A stretch of DNA of 64,000 nt from a virus. This document shows positions 57,621 to 64,000 of the stretch, piece after piece (position 1 is the first letter of the stretch; every line of letters starts with the position of its first letter). Position numbers and translations under genes: made by a program. Location of the stretch: positions 1-64,000 of the IMG/VR virus record IMGVR_UViG_3300046507_000447, one strand, 5' to 3'. Below the pieces are notes generated by a model that did no database searches, was not told the DNA's origin, and saw only the letters and a program-made list of their open reading frames with translations.

Positions 57621-59016
57621 CGCAGCCCCCGCGCGCTCGCCGTTCATGGATACCGTGACGCAGAACCCTCTGCTCATGGAACCGCACCACGCGGGCTTCC
57701 TGGCCTCTTCGCTCGAACACATGATGCAGGACGAGCGGGTCGCGGTCGAGATCTCGCGCCCGACGATGGACGCGCAGTCGGATCGGGATTTCTGGGGCGA
57801 CGGCACGGACGAGGACTGGCGCACATACTATCGCCCCTACAAGGTGATCGGCGGCATCCTCCAGATCCCCGTCATGGGCACGCTGCTCGACAAGTTCTCG
57901 TTTCAGTTCGGTCGGTGGGCAACGGGCTATAAATACATTGAAATGGCGCTGAAAAGGGGATTGTCCGACTCGGCGGTTTACGGCATCGCTTTGGTTGTCG
58001 ATTCGCCGGGTGGCATGGTCGCCGGTTGTTTTGAGTTGTGCGCCAAGATTTATGACGCACGGTCTGAGAAACCGATCCGCGCCTTCGCGACCGACAGCGC
58101 CTACTCTGCCGCGTATGCCCTTGCGTGTTCCGCCAGTGTGCTCGTCGTCTCTACGAGCGGCGGCGTCGGCTCTATCGGCGTCGTGACGATGCATGTTTCC
58201 TACGCCGATGCTTTGAAGCAATGGGGCCTGGAGGTCACTTTCGTCTTCGCCGGCAAGCATAAGGTGGACGGGAATTCCTACGAAAGCCTGCCCGATGCAG
58301 TAAAGGCCCGAATTCAGACACGCATCAACAAGATTTACGGGGTCTTCACCTCGACCGTCGCGAAACATCGTGACATGGATGAGGAAGACGTTAAGGCCAC
58401 GGAAGCGCTCACCTATGACGCGGAAGAGGCAACAGCAAATGGGCTCGCCGACCGCATCGGGGCTCTTGACGAAGAACTAGTCGTCTTCTCGGAAGACGTG
58501 GCTCAACAAGGAGATGATTTTATGGCTGAAACCCAGGCAAACACGACCGGCAAGAAGGACGGCAGCGACGACAGCGTCTCGCTTTCCGCGCACAACAAGG
58601 CCGTGAACGACGCTCGCGCTGAAGGCGTTGCAGCCGGCAAGGCCGAAGCTTCGACCGCCGAGCGCACGCGCATCGCCGCGATCCTCGGTTCGGATGAAGC
58701 CAAGACGCGCTCCAAGGCCGCCATGAACGTTGCCATGAAGACCGGCATGTCGCTGGAAGATGCCAAGGCGTTCCTGGCCGATATGCCGGAAGAGAAGGCC
58801 GAAGCTGCGCCGCAGACGGACGCGACCGGCAAGAACCAGGGCCGCAACCATTTCGCCGAAGCCATGGACAAGGGCAAGAGCCCGGATGTCGGCTCCGGTG
58901 ACAGCACGGACGCGAACGCTACCGGCGAGGAAGATACCACGCAGGGTCGCGTCAACTCGATCCTGTCGGCGTACGGTGGCGAAGCCGGCGTCGGCCCGAG
59001 CAAGAAGCGCGCGTAA
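57598..59016 (+). CDS. Head maturation protease (S49) fused to scaffold
   Basis: A 472-residue protein. Residues 85-290 form an S49/ClpP-like serine protease: GILQIPVMGTL, VVDSPGGMVAG, DSAYSAAYALAC (likely nucleophile Ser170) and FAGKHKVDGN (likely base Lys). After residue 308 a charged helical scaffold follows. This is the lambda C/Nu3 arrangement. Codon use is less G+C-rich at about 57900-58350. Start may also be ATG 57604. Confidence 0.88.
   Translation: MPMPSPLNAAPARSPFMDTVTQNPLLMEPHHAGFLASSLEHMMQDERVAVEISRPTMDAQSDRDFWGDGTDEDWRTYYRPYKVIGGILQIPVMGTLLDKFSFQFGRWATGYKYIEMALKRGLSDSAVYGIALVVDSPGGMVAGCFELCAKIYDARSEKPIRAFATDSAYSAAYALACSASVLVVSTSGGVGSIGVVTMHVSYADALKQWGLEVTFVFAGKHKVDGNSYESLPDAVKARIQTRINKIYGVFTSTVAKHRDMDEEDVKATEALTYDAEEATANGLADRIGALDEELVVFSEDVAQQGDDFMAETQANTTGKKDGSDDSVSLSAHNKAVNDARAEGVAAGKAEASTAERTRIAAILGSDEAKTRSKAAMNVAMKTGMSLEDAKAFLADMPEEKAEAAPQTDATGKNQGRNHFAEAMDKGKSPDVGSGDSTDANATGEEDTTQGRVNSILSAYGGEAGVGPSKKRA
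58522..59016 (+). CDS. Nested scaffold protein (Nu3-like) from internal start
   Basis: Within the protease gene, in frame, AAGGAGATGATTTT precedes ATG 58522 (codon 309), a far better ribosome site than is needed by chance. The 164-residue product is Ala/Lys/Glu-rich and helical, ending in a basic PSKKRA. In lambda the same design makes scaffold in excess over protease. Predicted internal scaffold for capsid assembly, later cleaved. Confidence 0.75.
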   Translation: MAETQANTTGKKDGSDDSVSLSAHNKAVNDARAEGVAAGKAEASTAERTRIAAILGSDEAKTRSKAAMNVAMKTGMSLEDAKAFLADMPEEKAEAAPQTDATGKNQGRNHFAEAMDKGKSPDVGSGDSTDANATGEEDTTQGRVNSILSAYGGEAGVGPSKKRA

Positions 59017-59051
59017 GCCTTAACCCCGAACTGCCATAGGAGATCTTTACG

Positions 59052-59498
59052 ATGGCGATCGACAACATCATTCCGCGCGCCGATCCGGCCGCCGCTCATT
59101 TCAAGACGGCGTCCTATGCCAGCGCGCCCGAGCCCTTCTTCGGTGACGCCGAAGTTATCGATATCGATGTGCCGTATACCCTGGCCGCCGATACCGATCT
59201 GGCCGAACTGACGGTCGTGAACTACAACCCGGCTAACGGTTCCGTCACCAAGGCGGTCGTTTCTTCCGGCGCGTCGAACGCGAACGCCATCCTCGGCATG
59301 CCGCTGAAGGGTCTTAACGGCGCTACCGGCCGCGTGGGCATCCACACGTCGGGCCATTGGGACAGCCGCGCTCTCATCTGGGACGCGACCTTCACCACGC
59401 AGACCCTCAAGGACAATGCGTTCCTTGCCGGCTCGCGTCCGATGATCCGCGTCTCGGCCGGTAAGTTCAACAACGCCGCAGTCGATCAAGCCTACTAA
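59052..59498 (+). CDS. Head decoration protein (gpD-like)
   Basis: A 148-residue protein. Typical features are the short N-terminal arm, YTLAADTDLAELTVVNYN, AILGMPLKGLNG, then HTSGHWDSRALIWD and RPMIRVS. It trimerises on the expanded capsid and stabilises it. GAGATCTTTACG precedes ATG. 35 bases from the protease gene. Confidence 0.88.
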   Translation: MAIDNIIPRADPAAAHFKTASYASAPEPFFGDAEVIDIDVPYTLAADTDLAELTVVNYNPANGSVTKAVVSSGASNANAILGMPLKGLNGATGRVGIHTSGHWDSRALIWDATFTTQTLKDNAFLAGSRPMIRVSAGKFNNAAVDQAY

Positions 59499-59538
59499 GG
59501 CTTAGTCACCCAACCGCAACTCGCAAGAGGATCTACTT

Positions 59539-60591
59539 ATGGACCCGACAGTATATGACAGCGCAACGCTCCTCGGCGTGTTCTGGTCTGACGAATACAT
59601 GAAGCCGCCAGAGAACTACTGGCTGAACAACTTCTACACGACTGAAGTGCAGTTCACGACTGAAGAGATCGACCTTTCGAAGATCACCGATATTCGCAAG
59701 CTCGCGCCTTTCGTCGTTCCGACACTCCAGGGCACGCCGATCTATTCCGCCGCTGAACGTCTCGCAACCTTCGCGCCGGCTTATATCAAGGCGAAAGATC
59801 CGGTCTCGGCAACTCGCATGATCCGCCGCGCTGCGGGTTACGGCGAGCTTGGCCGTGGTCGCACGGTTCTCACCCCGAAACAGCGTTACGACACGATCGT
59901 CGCCGACGTCATTCGCCAGCATCGTAATGCGGTCGAGCGTCGTTGGGAATGGATGGCTTCCAAGGGCATCCTGGACGCGGCGATTACCCTCAAGGACGAC
60001 CGTTACCCGGAACGCATCGTCAACTTCGGTCGCGCTTCTTCCAACACGGTTGTCCTCACGGGCGGCGCGCGTTGGGGCCAGACCGGCGTCGATATCCTGG
60101 ACAGCCTCCAGGGCTTCTTGAACATCGTGCGCAACGCGAAGTTCGGCGGCCCCGCCAATCGTCTGACGATCGGCGCGAACGTGTGGTCTGTCATGCGCAA
60201 GGACCAGGGCATCCGCGAGTTCCTGAACACGCAGTATAAGCTCGGGGCCAACATCAACCTGAAGCTCGGCTTGCTCCAGGGCCTCCAGGTCGAATACGTC
60301 GGCAATATCGAGACGATCGAAGTCTACGTTTATTCCGACTATTACCAGGATCCGGACGGCACGGTGCAGCCCTACATGTCGCCCAACGACATCGTGCTCA
60401 CTGGCCCCTCGGTTTCCGGCGTTCGTGCGTTCGGCGCGATCCAGGACATCGACGCGCAGCTCCAGGCTCTGCCGGTCTTCATGAAGCTCTGGAACGAGAA
60501 GGATCCGTCCGCGACGCTGATCCTCACTCAGTCGGCGCCCATGATGGTCCCGATCAACCCGAACGCTACGCTCAAGGCGACAGTCGTCTAA
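59539..60591 (+). CDS. Major capsid protein (lambda gpE family)
   Basis: A 350-residue protein. TEEIDLSKITDIRKLAPFV at the start, PKQRYDTIVADVIRQHRNAV (cut at 20), KGILDAAITLKDDRYPERIV region and LQGLQVEYVGNIETIEVYVY region in the order of the Phage_cap_E fold. Builds the icosahedral shell. High, uniform G+C codon use and AAGAGGATCTACTT ribosome site fit strong expression. Confidence 0.93.
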   Translation: MDPTVYDSATLLGVFWSDEYMKPPENYWLNNFYTTEVQFTTEEIDLSKITDIRKLAPFVVPTLQGTPIYSAAERLATFAPAYIKAKDPVSATRMIRRAAGYGELGRGRTVLTPKQRYDTIVADVIRQHRNAVERRWEWMASKGILDAAITLKDDRYPERIVNFGRASSNTVVLTGGARWGQTGVDILDSLQGFLNIVRNAKFGGPANRLTIGANVWSVMRKDQGIREFLNTQYKLGANINLKLGLLQGLQVEYVGNIETIEVYVYSDYYQDPDGTVQPYMSPNDIVLTGPSVSGVRAFGAIQDIDAQLQALPVFMKLWNEKDPSATLILTQSAPMMVPINPNATLKATVV

Positions 60592-60670
60592 GCGATAGTT
60601 TCTCCCAGGACAGGATCGGCGGGCCACAAACCCGCTGTTCTTGACTCCCGCCCAAACGAGGAAGTCCCCT

Positions 60671-61201
60671 ATGGTCTCCAAAGTAATTGCCCTCCACACG
60701 ATCCACCTGACAATCAAGCCGGGTGTCGCCGCTAACCGCGTGACCGGTGAGGCCGCTATCGCCCCCGTGGTCAAGGAAGTCCCTGGCGGCACGGCTTTTA
60801 CCCCGCGCACGCAGACAGAATTCAACGAGCTGATGAAGCTCGGCGCCATCCGCCTGCCGGGTGAAGACGAGTCGATCGACAGTTTCCGCACGCTCGAACT
60901 GGACGACGATGACCGCGAGGTTAAGTCGCGCCCCGGCAAGACGGATGAAGAAATCCGTGCGGCCCAGGCCCAGGCTGACGCCGACCAGAAGAAGCGCGAT
61001 GCTGCTGCTGCGAAGGTCAAGGCTGACGCTGAAGCCAAGCTGAAGGCGCAGTCCACCCCCAAGGTCAAGCCGGCCAAGGAAAAGGCCGCTGATCCGCTGA
61101 AGGCCGCCAAGGAAGGCGACGTCGGCGGCACGGACGAAGGCAAGACCGGTGAGCAGCAGTCGTCCGGTGAGCAGTCTGGCGACAACGACGACGTGGTCTA
61201 A
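60671..61201 (+). CDS. Head-module protein with charged low-complexity tail (FI position)
   Basis: A 176-residue product from ATG 60671 (GAGGAAGTCCCCT upstream). N-terminal 80 residues form a small domain (VSKVIALHTIHLTIKPG, FTPRTQTEFNELMKLGAIR). The rest is an Ala/Lys/Glu helix and a Gly/Ser/Asp tail ending DNDDVV. Lies where lambda has FI, a packaging accessory protein. One-base overlap with the next gene. Confidence 0.65.
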   Translation: MVSKVIALHTIHLTIKPGVAANRVTGEAAIAPVVKEVPGGTAFTPRTQTEFNELMKLGAIRLPGEDESIDSFRTLELDDDDREVKSRPGKTDEEIRAAQAQADADQKKRDAAAAKVKADAEAKLKAQSTPKVKPAKEKAADPLKAAKEGDVGGTDEGKTGEQQSSGEQSGDNDDVV

Positions 61202-61716
61202 TGGCCGGATTTCGCGAGATCAAAGATCGCGCGCGCAGGGATCTCCACACAGCGTTGGAGGTTCCTGCGTTTTATATTGATCCGCTGGGCGAAGCCGCCC
61301 TCGGCGTGACCGTTCGTGTCCACAATAGCTGGCTCGCCAAGGGCGATGTTCCCGGCACAAGTTTCCGCTTCGGCGAGATCCGCGAAGACACTCCCAAGCT
61401 CATCTTCTTGTTTGACCAGATCGACCCCGAACCTTTGGCCGTGGTGATGATCTCGGCGATCGAAGGCTATCGTGTTCGGGTTCCGGACCCCCGTTATCTC
61501 CAGACGGTCATGGCCGGGGCGACCGCGCTGGACCCGACTGAGCTGGCCCTTTACCCCAATCCCGATATGGGCATGGTCATCTATGGGAATGTCGAGCTGC
61601 CGGGGATCGGCGCGGACGAGCCCGGTGATCTCCCAGGCATCGGCGTCGAAGCAATGCTCGTTGTCTTCAACCTGATCGACGGCGAGGTCGAGCTACCGCT
61701 CATCTCGGGAGACTGA
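61201..61716 (+). CDS. Head-tail connector-type protein with LP units
   Basis: A 171-residue protein. FREIKDRARRDLHTALEVPA, GVTVRVHNSWLAKG, DVPGTSFRFGEI and YRVRVPDPRYL resemble phage head-tail adaptor/joining proteins. The C-terminal 45 residues contain GNVELPGIG, GDLPGIGVE and GEVELPLI, the same LP unit as the tail protein at 15655-17442. This tail is unusual for a connector. Confidence 0.7.
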   Translation: MAGFREIKDRARRDLHTALEVPAFYIDPLGEAALGVTVRVHNSWLAKGDVPGTSFRFGEIREDTPKLIFLFDQIDPEPLAVVMISAIEGYRVRVPDPRYLQTVMAGATALDPTELALYPNPDMGMVIYGNVELPGIGADEPGDLPGIGVEAMLVVFNLIDGEVELPLISGD

Positions 61717-61718
61717 TC

Positions 61719-62360
61719 ATGGCTGATAGCTTCATCTTCGCCGTGAACGGCATCGACAACCTGCACGACTTCCAGCTCAAGAAGGACGAGACCGAACTTC
61801 TCGCGCTCCAGACGATCAACCGCATTGCTGCTACGACGCGCAAAGACGCCGCCGACAAGATCCGCGCAGAGGTTGCATTCGGCCAGTCATATCTCAACCC
61901 AGCGAACAAGCGCCTCTATGTCTCGCAGCAAGCGCGCAAGGGTTCGCTGGAGGCGGTCATCACGGCACGCGGCCGGCCGACATCCCTGGCCCGGTTCATC
62001 GTCGGCGGCACGGCGGCGATTGGCCAGGAGGGCGTCACGGTCGAGGTCGGCCAGGGCCGCATCAAGCATCTCGATCACGCCTTCCTGATCAAGCTCCGCG
62101 CCGGCACGAGCGACGTTGAAACGCGGTTCAACCTCGGCCTCGCCGTGCGTCTGAAACCGGGCAACGATCTGCGGAACAAGCGCGCGAACGTGATCAAATT
62201 GAATAGCGGCCTGCACATCCTTTACGGGCCGTCGGTATCCCAGATCTTCCTTGCCAACGATGGAACCGGCGTCGCAGACGATCTGGTTCCGGATATCCTG
62301 GACGGCATGCAGGAAGAATTTCTCCGACTTGTGAGGTTGAAGCAAAGTGGCAAGCTATGA
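61719..62360 (+). CDS. Minor tail protein Z-like (tail completion)
   Basis: A 213-residue protein: helical N-terminus (LLALQTINRIAATTRKDAAD), IRAEVAFGQSYLNP, RLYVSQQARKGSLEAVI, RGRPTSLARF, as in gpZ-type tail proteins. It would join tail to connector. Overlaps the next gene by 14 bases. Confidence 0.8.
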   Translation: MADSFIFAVNGIDNLHDFQLKKDETELLALQTINRIAATTRKDAADKIRAEVAFGQSYLNPANKRLYVSQQARKGSLEAVITARGRPTSLARFIVGGTAAIGQEGVTVEVGQGRIKHLDHAFLIKLRAGTSDVETRFNLGLAVRLKPGNDLRNKRANVIKLNSGLHILYGPSVSQIFLANDGTGVADDLVPDILDGMQEEFLRLVRLKQSGKL

Positions 62361-62880
62361 ATTTGCGGATCCATTCCGGCTGCGGATTAAGAAGAACCTC
62401 GCGGCGCTGCTGGAGGCGATCTCGATTGCCGACGGCTACCACTTCGACCTGAAGGGAAAGGTCTTTCGAGGCCGGGTACTCTTCGGCCCGAAAGACCCTA
62501 CGCCGATGATCGCCATCCTCGAAACGCCGTTGCAGGACGGGGCGTATCCAACGCCGCGCGACAACCCTGCGCAGTATGCCCGGTGGGATTTGACGATCCA
62601 GGGGTTCGTCCTTGACGACGAGAAGAACCCAACAGATCCTGCCGACATTCTAGCGGCCGACGTGAGTCGGGCTTTAGGTGTGGAAAAGGCGGCCAGAAGC
62701 GGCGGAAGAGAAGATAACAACCTGTTCAATATGCGCGGACTTGTTACAGATCTCATCATCGGACAACCCGTAAGTCGTCCTGGGGATGAGCTGTCCGCCA
62801 AGGCCTTTTTCTACATACCCATTACTCTCGGCCTATCCGAGGACACGAGCAAGCCCTATGGCGAGCAAATCACGCCTTAA
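62347..62880 (+). CDS. Tail terminator-like protein (gpU position)
   Basis: A 177-residue protein, GTG start with GAGGTTGAAGCAAA upstream. FADPFRLRIKKNLAALLEAI, YHFDLKGKVFRGRVLFG, ARWDLTIQGFVLD and LGVEK fit the small alpha/beta fold of tail terminators. Location between gpZ-like and tail tube agrees. Lower G+C near 62570-62830. Confidence 0.75.
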   Translation: MASYEFADPFRLRIKKNLAALLEAISIADGYHFDLKGKVFRGRVLFGPKDPTPMIAILETPLQDGAYPTPRDNPAQYARWDLTIQGFVLDDEKNPTDPADILAADVSRALGVEKAARSGGREDNNLFNMRGLVTDLIIGQPVSRPGDELSAKAFFYIPITLGLSEDTSKPYGEQITP

Positions 62881-62894
62881 CCAGTGAGGACAAT

Positions 62895-64000
62895 ATGGCG
62901 AAGGACTTCAAAGATTATACCCTGGGTCGCGGGCGTGTGCTGCTTTCCCGTTTCGTACCGGGCACGCAGAAGCCGTCGGGCTTCCTCTACATGGGCAACA
63001 CGCCTGAATTCAATCTGACGATTGAGTCCGACAACCTGGACCACTTCTCGTCTGACGAGGGTATCCGCGAAAAGGACGACGGCGTCACGCTGGAAGTCAC
63101 GCGCTCGGGCTCGATCATCACCGACAACATCGCCCCGGACAACGTCGCATACTTCTTCTTCGGCGAAACCCAGACGATCACGACGGCAAGCGCCGCCCTG
63201 TCCACGTCCACGATCGAAGGCGTCCGCAAGGACTATTCGTATCTCGTCGGCGCGACGGACATCAACCCGGTCGGCGTTCGCGGCATCAACCCGGTAGACT
63301 TCGAAGTTCGTGAGTCCGGTGGCCTGCGCGCTTCCGGCACGTTGACCTTCACGGCCAACGCCTCGATCGGCGACACGGTGACGATCAACGGACAGGTCTA
63401 CACCTTCCAGAGCGCGCTCGCCGTTGCCAACGACGTCCTGCTCGGTTCGTCCGCTGCTCGCACGGCGGCCAACCTCGTCGCTGCGATCAACGGTGCGGCC
63501 GGCGTCGGTGTCGGATATGCGGCCGGTACGGTTGCCAATGCCGGCGTGACTGCTGCCGCCACGACCAACATCGTCACGCTGACGGCGCGCCTCAAGGGCA
63601 CGGCCGGCAACGCGATTACGCTGGTCGAGAACGGCACGAACACGACCGTCTCGGGCGCGACGCTTGCGGGCGGCACGGCATCCGGCGCGCTGTACGTCAT
63701 CGTTGATGACTACACGATCAACTACGACACGGGCCGCCTGACGATCGTCGCGACCGGTGCGATCGCCGATGACTCGGATATCGACGTTGCCTACAGCCTC
63801 CTTGCCAACACGCGCGAGCGTGTGATCTCCGGCACGGATCCGGTTGAAGGCGCGCTGATGTACGAAGCCAACAACCCCAAGGGCAAGCAAATCGACTACT
63901 ACATGCCCTACATCCAGATCAGCCCGAACGGCGACTATTCGCTCAAGGGTGACGAGTGGCAGCAGATCCCGTTCACTCTTCAGATCCTCAAGCCCAAATC
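62895..64000 (+). CDS. Major tail tube protein with inserted domain (3' end cut by window)
   Basis: ATG 62895 with GAGGA seven bases upstream; open for 368 codons to the window end. The tube fold starts with FLYMGNTPEFNLTIESDNLD. Residues about 145-255 are an inserted phage domain (TVTINGQVYTFQSAL, AARTAANLVAAIN, LKGTAGNAITLVENGT, TLAGGTA), followed by VDDYTINYDTGRLTIV and return to the tube fold. It polymerises around the tape measure. The insert would face outward on the tail. Confidence 0.88.
   Translation, partial: MAKDFKDYTLGRGRVLLSRFVPGTQKPSGFLYMGNTPEFNLTIESDNLDHFSSDEGIREKDDGVTLEVTRSGSIITDNIAPDNVAYFFFGETQTITTASAALSTSTIEGVRKDYSYLVGATDINPVGVRGINPVDFEVRESGGLRASGTLTFTANASIGDTVTINGQVYTFQSALAVANDVLLGSSAARTAANLVAAINGAAGVGVGYAAGTVANAGVTAAATTNIVTLTARLKGTAGNAITLVENGTNTTVSGATLAGGTASGALYVIVDDYTINYDTGRLTIVATGAIADDSDIDVAYSLLANTRERVISGTDPVEGALMYEANNPKGKQIDYYMPYIQISPNGDYSLKGDEWQQIPFTLQILKPK

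Noticed and set aside
1-64000. CRISPR arrays, insertion sequences, integrase and attachment sites
   Set aside because: No regularly spaced repeat-spacer pattern, no transposase or integrase motifs, and no long terminal repeats were seen.

Overview
The window is almost the whole genome of a long-tailed dsDNA phage (siphovirus-type tail genes: tape measure, tail tube, tail-tip hub) with a G+C-rich, strongly biased codon use. The host is probably an alphaproteobacterium. Reasons are a GapR/DUF2312 nucleoid protein (23026-23334), a zinc-finger protein of a type I associate with rhizobial and methylobacterial genomes (17713-18045), and BR0599- and DUF2793-type tail proteins that I know from alphaproteobacterial phages and gene transfer agents. 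I see no integrase, no CI-like repressor and no partition genes, so a virulent lifestyle is the simplest reading.

The first base falls inside the tape-measure gene and the last inside the tail-tube gene. In a lambda-like order only the end of the tail tube, the tail assembly chaperones and the start of the tape measure would lie between them. The window is therefore best read as a circular (or circularly permuted) genome cut in the tail module, with little missing.

Layout. (1) 3-17723, plus strand: tape measure with an embedded lysozyme-like domain, tail-tip proteins, then an adhesin region with two beta-propeller proteins, three paralogous small proteins and a ConA-like protein carrying about 15 LP-type repeats. 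(2) 18155-20856, plus: lysis cassette with a GH19-like endolysin carrying a C-terminal membrane anchor, nested Rz/Rz1 spanins and two small membrane proteins (one a holin candidate). (3) 46271 down to 20853, minus: a long early operon group of about 55 mostly small, tightly overlapping genes. They include an MT-A70 methyltransferase, GapR, DUF3310, DUF7352, several exported or membrane proteins and, nearest the switch, a primase-helicase and two HTH regulators. It is broken up by promoters, operators and hairpins. A non-coding stretch at 34.1-34.54 kb holds three plus-strand terminators and a structured RNA. About 0.9 kb at 41.86-42.74 kb without a convincing gene carries iterons and looks like a replication origin. 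(4) 46406-52849, plus: acidic-tailed protein, Cas4-like DUF2800 nuclease, DUF2815 SSB, family A DNA polymerase, VRR-NUC nuclease and SNF2 helicase. (5) 52831-64000, plus: packaging and head genes in lambda order: TerS, GpA-type TerL, gpW, portal, S49 protease with a nested scaffold, gpD, gpE, connector proteins, gpZ-like, gpU-like and tail tube.

How it works together. Two small HTH proteins at 45.7-46.3 kb sit beside palindromes at the divergent early switch. Four minus-strand promoters share one architecture: a -35 box, a CCCAAC-N5-GTTGGG-type operator lying in (or shifted within) the 17-bp spacer, then a -10 box. A second operator type (TTAGCC-N4-GGCTAA) occurs twice, once overlapping the end of an unlisted 59-residue ribbon-helix-helix gene. 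This looks like a coordinated early regulon. The replication and late genes are read from the other strand. All functions are inferred from motifs read by eye; no database search was run.
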